A stretch of 64,000 bases of DNA, taken from assembly GCA_902729315.2 (NCBI GenBank), contig LR746270.1:3620501-3684500 (forward strand). Reading direction: 5' to 3'. The DNA comes from Spirodela intermedia (taxonomy: Eukaryota; Streptophyta; Magnoliopsida; Alismatales; Araceae). Below, piece after piece: positions 12,101 through 22,375 of the stretch. The translations under genes were made by a program, and so were the position numbers. Under the pieces are notes generated by a model that saw only the letters and a list, made by a program, of their open reading frames with translations, was not told where the DNA came from and ran no database searches. The stretch's first letter is position 1, and the number at the start of each line of letters is the position of its first letter.

Positions 12101-14121
12101 TCTCCTTGAAATACCGAACAACAGATATCTTTGCTGTCCCTTGATCATCCACAGAAAACCTGATCACGCAGCCAAAAAGCGATGAACACGATGAGAATTG
12201 TGGAAAAATACAGCTTGTGCACTTATAAATCCGTGGCCTTGCTCTATCGGTCAGCGCAGTACATTAACTCTTTTGCCGGAGCCGAAGATATCCCGGTGAC
12301 ACGGTACCGCCTGACTGCTTCTGCCCTGTGAGTAACCTGAACTTTGATCCCTCTGAGAGCCTTCTTGACCTGTTAGAAAGTCGCCTAATCATGGTCAAAA
12401 CATGTGTTCTAGAAGAACCCAGAAGAAGATGGAAGGGTTTGGAGAAGGTCAACTAATCAATCGTACGGACCCTAATCCGATCAGTGTCACTGAGTGGCCC
12501 AGTCATGGCCCGGGGATTGAGAGCGAGATACTCGGCGACAAATTCTGTCACCATTACTGGCTTGTAAAATGAAGTAGCCGAAATATCTGCCAAATGAGTT
12601 ATGGATGGAGAGTAACATCATAAGCATCAACTCTAGGGGAAAATTGAACGAGAAGAATGCTAAAATTTTCCATAAAAATTACCAATGTTTAATGAAAGTC
12701 CCATCTGGGTCGGACGAAGACTTGAATAGAAACCCCTCCAGCCCTCAACACCATCTCCAATGGTGAACGTGTCCCCCAGCAACGGTGAGAAGAAAGACCT
12801 CGACACTGTCACATAGCTGGCGGAGAGAAGAAAGAAGAAACTCGATCGGTTAGTTGTACAGGAAATAGACAACGAACGTTGACCAGCTAGTTTAGCCACG
12901 CCAAGCGTTTACTCGAGAGAGGGAGACTGTCTAAGGACGACATCCAGTGCATGGATAGCTTCCTTTGGTTCCTCCAAATATATCCGCGCCATGAACTGAT
13001 GGAGGTGGGCGAGATCTGCCTTCCCCACTAATCTGATGACCACTTTGAATTTCCTTGATCTTCAGTTTTAAAAATAAAAAACACAAGCAGGAGGGTGAGT
13101 GGGATTTAATGAAATCTAAAGAGGAAATAAACAAAACTGCGAAGGGGAGCTCAAACTGGAGCATGCCTGGATTCGTCCTTCTCCTTCAACTCGACCACAA
13201 ATTCCTTCGAGTTGAACGGCAGTGGGCCAGCCGTGTACAAGCTTTTTCTGCGATCATAAACCGGCTGTCGCTTTCCCAGATGCGATTCTCCATACTTTTG
13301 AACAAGCTCACCGATTATAGACATGTTCAGTGCCTTCGACTGGACTTCAGGAGTAATGGCGACCTAAACATACATATCGGAGCCAGAAAAAGCGTCAGGG
13401 TCTCTAGCAGAAATCGGTGGCGACTCCCAGCGATAAGCTATCGATCAGTTTACCCCCAAGGTGGTGTAAGGTAATGGGAGGATACGAAGGGAAGCCCATG
13501 AAAAGCGAGGAGACTTAGAGAGATAAAACGTCCAGAGAACGCTGGATACAGGACTGGAATATTCATGAAGATCTATATCTACGGCACGCTGACGCACATC
13601 CTCTCCAGGTGCAGGAAATCGATTTGGGGTCGGGGAAAGCCCATGATGTGCATGCAGGCAGACGACGACGAAAACCCTAGAGAGGGGGAGAGAGAGAGAG
13701 AGAGGAGGGAGCGAGAGAGAGAGAGAGAGGAGGGAGCGAGGGAGAGAGCAGGTAACAGTGAACTCACGTCGTAGTGAAATATTTCCTTGTGGGGGAGTTT
13801 GACAAGGAAATGATTTGATCGTAGTATGACCTTGTTGCCGGCCTTCCCGAATCCGGGTCGAGGCGGCGGTCTTATGCTCTTCGACGATGACGGCGCCAGA
13901 ACGGGCGGAGGGGCAGCTGACGGCGGGGGCGCTTCTTCCATGGAGAACCGCTGCTCCACATCGCAGCTCAGAGAACGAACCTCCTCTGCGACATTGGCCA
14001 CAGGAGGAGAAGAAGAAGAAGGAGCTGGAACAGACGCAGGTGGCTTCTGGCTCCCCCTCCCCCTCTCCACCCCTCTTTCTCTTCCTCTCTCTCCATGTCT
14101 TCCTCCACGTCGCTGCTGCAT
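8700..14121 (-). CDS. AGO5: AGO5-like Argonaute, copy 2 (complete)
   Basis: Complete slicer-type Argonaute of 931 aa. Exons, read downward: 14121-13768, 13363-13167, 13053-12913, 12816-12683, 12586-12471, 12369-12263, 12159-12018, 11926-11810, 11733-11626, 11542-11471, 11224-11105, 10997-10829, 10715-10594, 10479-10342, 10242-10109, 10023-9961, 9885-9822, 9682-9559, 9445-9372, 9273-9179, 9015-8984 and 8872-8700. The ATG at 14121 has an in-frame TGA two codons upstream. Residues 1-25 are Arg/Gly-rich, then a Ser/Pro/Ala linker, ArgoN, PAZ, MID and PIWI. The catalytic tetrad is D663, E704, D746 and H839. All exon phases match copy 1. Two exons are each one codon shorter (10479-10342 and 9682-9559). 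The second intron again has a GC donor. Copy 2 carries VPRVTF where copy 1 has PPVTF. By family knowledge AGO5/MEL1 proteins act in reproductive small-RNA pathways; that role here is inference. Confidence 0.96.
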
Positions 14122-14200
14122 CGTTGCTCAGAAGAACACCCAAATCTTCAGAGAAAAGAGAAGGATCCCGCTGGTTTTTATCCTCTTCTGTCAACGGAGA

Positions 14201-14207
14201 TTTATAG
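14201..14207 (-). promoter_or_regulatory. Probable TATA box of AGO copy 2
   Basis: The minus strand reads GGGCTATAAATCTCC here, 80-86 bases upstream of the ATG. Initiation about 30 bases downstream would leave a leader of roughly 50 bases. Confidence 0.55.
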
Positions 14208-15156
14208 CCCAGAATCGCGTGCCGTTACTCATCGATGAGGGGGTCCCGGCTCGTTGACCGACTACAAACGTGGCGCTCTGAAGAAAGTCACTGTTGGCGA
14301 TTAGCACTGACGTCATCAACATGCAGTGTAGAAGTTTCACGTCTGCGCATGTCGGCGGAGCCGGCGAAAATGACGGCTTTGGGGGGGCGCACTGGCGGGA
14401 AATTTGACGGTTTTATAGACTTTCCTATAATTTTCCGATATTATGACGGATATGCTGGGTTATTCGCTCTGACGCCAGATTGGACGTAGCATTAATTATA
14501 ATATTATTTAATCAACTTCAAACATCATCATTCCATCTTCTCGGGAATTTCATAACCGGCGGCTATTTATAGAATTTCAGACATCATTATCCGTATATTT
14601 TGTTTGAAAATATGAAGTTGTCTCGGAAGCACGTGGGAAATCTCTGAGTGTGCATCTTTATCTTGGGTGTTCTTCTGTCACTCTCTCTATCTATGATTTA
14701 GGCGCTGTGTCGGTCCAGGCACGGTCCATGTGGGAATCGTTGAGAGTTGGTCAGGACGAATAAGATATATACCTACCTTAACGGTCGAGCTACGGTTGGA
14801 CCACGATTAATTCGACTTCGGTGACCCAGGGAGATCCGACCCAATAACGATCAATCTAGTTAAATGTGGACGCTTCTAGATCCGACCCAATAAAAACCAC
14901 TGCTTCCATCTTCCCCAAGATGGGACCTGCTTCTTCCCCAACTTAGACGCCGCCGCTGGTTCCCTCGCCGCCGTCTCCGCCGCTCTCGGTTCTCCTCTCT
15001 CTCACACACACACTATCCAGTGGTGGATTCGGGAGGGAGATTCAGATGGGAATTGGCAGGACGGATCCAGCTGATCTCGGGGCGAACTGAGCAGAATGGC
15101 AGAGGTGGGGAAACGGAAGTGAGGGCGCGACTCTCCGACTTCGTCTTTGGCCATTC
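14208..15156. promoter_or_regulatory. Divergent intergenic region between AGO copy 2 and TBL
   Basis: About 1 kb between two divergently transcribed genes. The right half (about 14807-15156) is the parent of the duplicated segment at 5530-5970. It contains repeated GATCCGACCCAATAA motifs (near 14831 and 14879) with CCAAT-like cores and a CT-rich leader ending in a CACA tract. No open reading frame of interest is present. Confidence 0.6.
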
Positions 15157-17928
15157 ATGGCGGTGAGAGAGATCTACAGGAGGAAGCCCCCCGTCGCCGC
15201 TCTCCTGGTCATCCTCGTCTGCATTGCATCCCTCTTGCTCATCTTCTCTTTCCTCCAATCCTCTGGACCTGCCGTGAGTCCTCGTCCGGAGGACCGCGCG
15301 GAGCTTCCAGGTTCCTCCAAATGGGAGGATCCCGGGGAAGTTCGATCTTGTAACTACTCTGAAGGGACATGGGTGCGGGATTCGAATCCATCTCTCGTTC
15401 GGTACGGCAACTCCTGTAAGGAGATCTTCAAGGGATGGAACTGCATCTCGGCGGGGAAATCTAACGCGCGGGAAATCACATCGTGGCGGTGGCAACCTTT
15501 CGGCTGCAACCTGCCCCCTCTGGAGCCCTCTCGCTTTCTCAACCGGTACCGGAACTCGAAGATTGGTACGATCTCCCAGTTTTTTCTCCTTCCAGCGACA
15601 TTATCTATTCACCATTTTCTCGATTTTTTTTCTCAGATTTCATTTAGCTTATCATCCGTGAGCAGTGCAGGATTCGTTGGAGACTCCTTGAATAGGAACA
15701 TGTTCGTGTCCTTGGTGTGCATGTTGAGGCGATCAGCATCTGGTGAGGTAAAGAAATTGCGTCCCGCCGGGGCAGACCGAGGGTTTAACTTTGTGGACTA
15801 CAATCTGACTGTCGCATATCACAGGACTAATCTCTTGGTTCGTTATACTAGGTAAATACTGTCCGTTAACACAGTTCTTCAACCCTTCACACCATGGGAT
15901 TCTTTTGTGGTCTCTTGAACTGGTTAGGTTTCCGTGTTCCTCATTTCCTTCTCTATCTGTGAAGGTGGTCAGCCAGTGCTAATGGAGGGGCTCTGGAATC
16001 ATTGGGGTACAAACAAGGTTACAGGGTCGATGTTGACGTTCCTGACCAATCGTGGGCAGAGGCGCCGAACTTTCATGATATTCTCATCTTCAACACTGGC
16101 CACTGGTAATTGCAAACTCGCTTTTATCAAATCATAGAAACGTGTATCTGCGTTTTTCTTGTCTATCATTTAGAAATGTCTGGTTTGATGGGTAATTCCA
16201 TGAGAAATATGATCAAAGGCTGTTTAGATGTTCCGAGGTCGAGGAATGAGCGGGGAAACTAATCGTGAATCCATCTACTTTGCCAGACAAATGGACTGGC
16301 CAGTTTAACATCATTTCGTTTTACTTGTCATCTTCGTTTCTGTTCCACAAATTCGATCGATTTGTCTTAGCTTCCAAGGTCTTCTGGTTGATATCATTAT
16401 GTATAGTTATTTCCTAGTTCTTGGTTTTCTGGTAATGTGGGGTCTTTTATCTTAATTCCCTGCATGTTATTGCATACAGATCAAGAAAAGGAGAGATTCC
16501 TGACATAGGTATGCTTTGAACCCCAATCACTGTATTCTCTCGCTGACTAAATGCCAAAAATGATAATGACACATCGTTTTGAGATCTATGTGTAGAATGA
16601 TAGCTGGCTCTGTTCTCTAGATCATGGAAAAGGAGTATTGATGAAAGGGTTTGATGAATAAATGGAATCATCTTCCAGTTTTCACTCTTGAATCATATAT
16701 ATCTCTTTGATTAGGGCCTCCCCATGTGGTTGTTTTGAGAGAGGCACTATTATGCTGTCCTATATCACTTAGGTCGTGAGTTGCTTGTGAGTCTGGGATA
16801 CTTTTTCAGTCCTTTTGAGATGATTATGATCATCGGAATCCCATGCAGAAATGATGATCTACGTGGGATTCACGGCCTTTCTCCTAAATCATTTTGATAA
16901 CAAGATAAAATGATGATCTACATTTTAGAAACCGTGAGGTTGGTTGCATGGAGATGTGATAGTTTCTGACAATGTTCTCATTGGCCTATATTTTTAGATG
17001 CTTACATAGTGGATAGAAATGGCAAGAGTCTCAGGAACATACATTCGCTAAGCTTCTTGAAGCACATGGGTATATTCAATTCTGATCCGGATGGGATTCA
17101 CTGGGCCTTTCAACCCGGTAACCAAATTCTGTATTATTGAAGCTTCTGGAGCTATCTCAGGCCCAGCAATCTTTTGTCATATAAAGTATGCCATCCTTAC
17201 TACAGAGTCGTTCATTATTCATGGATACATTTTGGACTCCTATGTAATATTTCTGAGAACATTTCCCATCATTTTCTCGGAATTTCCTTCTCTCAGATCT
17301 ATTTCTGGAGTATTTTTCTTAGTTTTTTTCAATCTAAAATTTATACTGTGATCTTCCTTGTTTTCAGGTGGTGGGCCCCATCGAAATTCGATCCCATTGA
17401 GTCACCAATGCTTTTCTTCGAAGGGGGCAAGCCTATATTGCCTGTTCTATCCCCTGAAGATGGCTTGGACGTTGCTTTAAAGCATATGGTATTCCTGCAT
17501 AGATTCTTTTCTTATTTCATCGGACCGTTTCACACCAACTGCCCAGGAGCAAGTTTTTTTTCTTTACTTCTTGCATCGTGAACAGTCCACCAATTGTCCA
17601 ACGCAATCCACGCAATCATCATCATCAAGCAGTTGACTATTTGATCATCAAACGGCCCAGGTTTTCTCAACAGACATGACTTTAAAGCATATGGCTTGCC
17701 TTGATTGTTAAATTTCACTGAATTCTTTCTTTAGGCAAAAGTCAACCACTTGTCCAACGCAATCCATGCAATCATCTTCATCAAGCAGTTGACTGTTTGA
17801 TCATCTAACGGTCCAGTTTTTCTCAGCAGAGATGACTTTAAAGCATATGGCTTGTTTTGATTGTTAAATTTCACGGAATTCTTTCTCTAGGCAAAAGTCA
17901 ACCACACTCCCAAAGTAGCCCATACATT

Positions 17929-17969
<41 letters not shown>

Positions 17970-18524
17970 TTTATGTCAACCCAAATTTCTCTACAGATAG
18001 CATATGTGGAAAGGGTAGGCAGGCATGCAATCAAATTCTTCCGCACCCAATCTCCCAGGCACTTTGAAGGAGGTGACTGGAACGAAGGCGGATCATGTGG
18101 GCGCACAGAGCCATTATCTCCCCAGCAGGTTGCTTCATGCATGCATCAAATACATTCCTTTCTACCCAATTTGAATTTTCTGCCATAATCCTACCTACGC
18201 ATCTACTAGAATCTGCTACTAATAGTAACCATTATAATGAGAATTATTATTATTATTATCTTCGTTCTTCAGGTGGAGGAGTTCTTCTCTGTGGAGAAGA
18301 ATGGAACGAATGTGGAGACGAGGGTGGTGAACGAGCACCTGTTCAGGGCCCTTGAGGGTTCGGGATTCCGAGTCCTGGACGTGACCCACATGAGCGAGTT
18401 CAGGGCGGATGGCCATCCAGCGGCTGCCGGGGGGAAGAGGCACGACGACTGCATGCACTGGTGCCTCCCAGGGGTCACCGACTCCTGGAATGACCTCCTC
18501 GCTCTAGCCCTTGACTTCCTCTGA
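15157..18524 (+). CDS. TBL: TBL (DUF231) O-acetyltransferase, TBL12/13-like
   Basis: Trichome-birefringence-like protein, a type II Golgi membrane enzyme family that O-acetylates wall polysaccharides. Six exons: 15157-15565, 15671-15851, 15965-16105, 17368-17488, 17997-18128 and 18273-18524 (411 aa). Residues about 14-35 form the signal anchor ([18 protein letters not shown]). A Cys-rich TBL domain ([18 protein letters not shown]) follows. The GDS catalytic motif is at 140-142 (FVGDSLNRN) and the DxxH motif at 387-390 (DCMHWCLPG). Exon order and the [10 protein letters not shown] and [14 protein letters not shown] blocks fit the TBL12/13 subgroup, judged from memory. The acetyl acceptor cannot be inferred. 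The duplicated 5' flank at 5530 and the repeat inside intron 4 are unusual, but the coding frame is intact. Confidence 0.95.
17585..17905 (+). repeat. 156-bp tandem repeat in TBL intron 4
   Basis: Two imperfect copies with a 156-bp period (TTGTCCAACGCAATCCA at 17594 and 17750) plus the start of a third. Each unit contains CTTTAAAGCATATGG, the same sequence that spans the 3' end of TBL exon 4, here followed by GC instead of the GT donor. Parts of the unit (CAGTTGACTATT, CATCAAACGGCC) also occur upstream of OSCA near 43700. Confidence 0.85.
17932..17968 (+). repeat. (ATC)n microsatellite
   Basis: About twelve ATC units just upstream of the acceptor of TBL exon 5. Confidence 0.95.
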
Positions 18525-18929
18525 TAACCACAGCCCCCCAGCCCAGACGGGCTTTGGGTTTCGGGCTTATATCGGCCCGCTTCATGAGTTTGGCTGGCTG
18601 TCTTAAGATCATGCACACGGGTGCCAAGGGTGTCCTCTCTCTCTCTCTCTCGATTTTTGTTGACCCCAAGATGGGCCCGGGTCAATCTATCTTCGTCCTT
18701 CCTTTTTCCGTGGCTATTTCAGCCTATTTCTTGCATTTGGTTTTCGCAAGATCATTTGTGTTATTTCTACCTGTCATTTATGGGCATTTCGGGTCAGGCC
18801 CGATCGGTCTTGGCCTGGCCTGTTTCATTATGTTTCGGCCTGGAGCTTGAAACTGTCTGGTTCTGGGCCCGACCATTTAGTGTAGACTAATTGGGCCGGG
18901 CCAAGGGTTTCTTTCTGCGTCTAATTTTG
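18525..18929. other. 3' flank of TBL
   Basis: Sequence after the TBL stop, with a CT microsatellite near 18634-18652 and GGGCC/GGCCC-rich blocks. It probably includes the TBL 3' UTR. No other gene seen. Confidence 0.6.
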
Positions 18930-19125
18930 GAGTCCAAGGAAATAGGTCGAGTTGAAAATTTTCTCCCTATATAATTTTTTTAAATCATAACAATGTTAAA
19001 ATTGTCTATCACCTCTGCAGGACTAATTGGAGATAATTGAAGTATGGGCCCTATGGTTTTCTCTCTCCTACACCTTTGTATTTCTAAATGTTAATAAATA
19101 ATGCATATTTTTATGATTACTCCAT
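18930..19125 (+). pseudogene. Degenerate copy of the OSCA promoter, proximal part
   Basis: Similar to 44258-44450, the region just upstream of the OSCA leader. Shared order: AAATTTTCTCC, a TTTTTTAAA block, TTGGAGA(T/C)AA, GGGCCC(T/C), TTTTCTCTCTCCTA, TATTTCTAAATG/TATTTATAAATG, GCTAATAA/GTTAATAA and GCATATTTTTA. It is non-coding and decayed. Confidence 0.7.
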
Positions 19126-22079
19126 CCGAATATATCTCAAACAATGTATCTCACACTTACTCAATTAAGCTCCAACACTTTGAACCACAAACAATGTATC
19201 TCACACACTAATTTATAATGTGCAATTCAACCACTTACTCAATTTCTTAAGTACTTCTGTTTGGTGCTAATTCATTGAGTTCCACTTGTTCATTAATGAA
19301 ATACATACTCATTTAATTACTTCAATACTAATACACACTAGTTTTAAGAGTTATAACTTATGATTCCACCTAACAATTATCTTTAGATTCACTAGAATAG
19401 AAGGATAAATAAGAGAGTCAACTTGTTCTTCTAGATTCATGATTCTAAGAGAATTTTTTTTATAATGGATGCACACTTTTATCATCTAAATTTACAATTC
19501 TAGGTGGCCAACAGAGGTTAGCCATTTTTAAAACCTTCTAGACTAAAGCTTTAGATAGACCCTCAAGTGAAAATACACTCTAAATACAAGCTAGAAAATG
19601 TGTTACTATTCTTAGGTATTCATCTCTTGTTTTCTCAAAAGCTTGTTTCTCCATAATGATGTTTAACAAGTTTGACTCTTCTTGTCTTGAACACAACAAG
19701 TGGATGAAGCTTTCAAGTGCTCAAGCTTCCAACAATTTAGCGGTCAAGATGGAATGCTATCTCATTTTTCCTCTTTCTTTCATTTTTTTCAACTTGAGTA
19801 GAGACCTCTCTAGATAAAGATACATTATTGAGCTACTCCAATGATCACCTAGTGGTTTGGAAAGTGTCACATCCCACATTTGTATTTGAACTCCTAAAAT
19901 ATACACTAATCTTATAAAAAACAATATCAATTCAGTGCATTACGATATAAGACTTCCCATAGAGTTTTCTAATAGTTCCTTATATGTCTATGGCACCAAC
20001 AATAATTAATATAAAAATTAAATAATTAAAGTATGTGCATAGAATGATGACTATTTTACACAATAGTAATTTCATGTATATAGGATTTTCACAAAATCTG
20101 TGGGTAGATTACATGATTCTAACTTATCGTGATTTGATCATTTAATAACTAATTAATTATCCTGAAATAAATCATAATTATCCTGAGATTGTGTTGTTGT
20201 GATCAACAACCTTGTGTTGTATGTATCTTGAGTTCATAGAATAAGTTTCTTCATTTTAAATAACTATGTTATTAGAGCAAAAACCTAATATGGACTTGTG
20301 GAATATTACTCACATAATCAATATGACATGAAGTAGAAATGAAGAAAGAGATCAACTCATAGTAAAGGCATTGACAAAGATTTACATGTTTCGAGGTTGG
20401 CTTCCTATGTCCACAGGTGATAAAGAAAGCTCCACTAGATGAAAATAAGAATATGAGAGAACTCTCATTAAGAACTCAAAGAAAAAAACTCTAATCTTGG
20501 GCATGCAAGTATTCACCTAAGCCCAACAAGAAATTTATCTTTAGAGCCCCTCCCAAGCTCTTTATACTATCGAATGAACAAATGAGGAGAGTGGCCCCTC
20601 TATTTATAAGCACTTGGGATTGATCTCAAGAAATGTACCCCACATGGGCCATTTCTATGAGAAAGAGTTAATTAGGCCATTTCATCTTCTGTTGACTTTA
20701 CAATTAGACTGATATTGGACTATGTTTCAAAAGTAAAATTTGTGCTTAAACCATGCTAGTGGACAATTTTGTTTACATGGACAATATAGGTAAGGTGGTG
20801 AATGGGTAGAAAAAGCTTGAAGTCTTGCATGGCCCAGCCCAATGGATTGGATATCCTAACGCTTGGGTCTTGCAAACAGCTTGAAGATCTTAAACTAATC
20901 TATGCCTCTGAAATCATCAAGGATACATAGAATTGTGGAGACAGCATAAATCTCATTTAGATCAGTCCCAATTCAAGCTGGCCTTTGAGTTTCATTGAGA
21001 TTGCTGGTATCTGGATATACCTAAAGGCATGATTTTTCTTGCGAGAAAGCCATATTCTATTGGAATCACATTGATGATGAAAATCTCATTTATCATTCAA
21101 AAATATTTATCATACCATATGAGCACCATGAAATGATTTTAATAATTATAAAATAAGTTGATTTAATATTTTATTTGTTCAATATTATCTCAACAGAATT
21201 ATTATATAGTTTTCAATTAGGTAACTATGAGAAAACATTAATAATTATTTTCCATAGAACTAGGAAGTAAGACAATTCTTTTGTAGTGGATTTAATCTTT
21301 TGAATCTTGTTAGCTGCTTGCTTTCATGGTGCAATTTGGATAGTGTAGTAATTATCAACTTTTGAGGGTCTAAAATAACATCAGAGGCTAGTATTAAAAA
21401 CCTAGTGTATTAGAAAGATGGGTCATCTTGTTTCCAACCCTACAAGGAGCCTAACTTTTGAGAAGCACTTGAGAATTGCTTTTATTGATATCCTAATATA
21501 TCTCTAGGTTGTAAACTTTATATTTTTTCTTAGTAATCCTATGAGATGTGTAAATTTTACATGACTTCCAGATTAACTTATAGATACTCTTAAAGTTGTC
21601 CAGAACATTTTAAGTAGTGATGGAAGCCACAAAGTAATGAATACAAGAAGAGTAGGAGATATATTGGTCATGTCAACATGAACTTGACAGAGGGGCCCCA
21701 AAGTAGAGACTGCCATAGTCTTGTTGCTGCTTCTTCTATCTCCACCACCTCTATTCTGTTCACATGTCACAATGTGACTCTGCTTTTCACTATCATCTCC
21801 CCCACCATTCAGTCCACACTCGTTGTCCACCATGCTTTATTTTTTTTTTGTCTACCTCATTTACAGACTGTTTATTTGTTTACATCATTTGCTTTTCCTT
21901 GGGATGGGGTTGGTTCAGGCTCTCATAAGAGTATAATTTTTTTGACTTGGCTTGGTAGGTCTTGTTAGGGCCCATTTCTAATTATATATTATTTTATTTT
22001 ATTATCATTTAGGTTTTAAAACTGTCTATGTTATTATTATTCTAAAAAATGCAACTTATTTCCTGATATTATGTGGAAG
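19126..22079. other. AT-rich gene desert
   Basis: No supportable gene. The part at 20340-20680 reads like an LTR or leader of an old retroelement (plant LTR-like phrasing such as a CTCTATTTATAAGC core), but I could not define ends. A frame of about 97 codons at 21678-21968 lacks any recognised domain. Confidence 0.55.
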
Positions 22080-22375
22080 ACCGAAATTGATGAAACTAGT
22101 CTAGCGATCATTCGCTAATGCTCAACTTGGAAACTGCAACCTCCACAACTCATTGTCATCTATGCTTGTTGCTTTCACAACGTGAAATGACAAGAATTAT
22201 TTGACCAACCATAGCATCAATTCCCCACACGTCCTTGTCCAGTAATCCAGCATCTTTGATGTGTTTATCCATGTCATATATACATATAAATTGAAGGCTT
22301 GTGTGGGGGTCTCCATGTAGGGGGTAGGCCGAGAATAGTTCCCTATTGAGACTAATTTTAGAGAACACTTCCCTT
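22080..22375 (+). pseudogene. Degenerate copy of the OSCA promoter, distal part
   Basis: Similar to 43960-44260. Shared blocks: GATCATTCGC, ACTC(A/C)NTGTCA, TATGC then GTTGCTT, GACCA then GCATC, TTCC then CCACA, GTCCTTG, TCATATATACATATAAA, and a G/C-rich GGTGATCTGAGG-like stretch. It is non-coding. This distal part lies downstream of the proximal part at 18930, so the two fragments are not in parental order. Confidence 0.7.

Noticed and set aside
13445-14194. Frame of 249 codons starting MTEEDKNQRD on the minus strand over AGO copy 2 exon 1
   Set aside because: It is a different frame of exon 1 and runs on through intron 1. The correct frame starts at 14121 and joins exon 2 at KEIFHYD.
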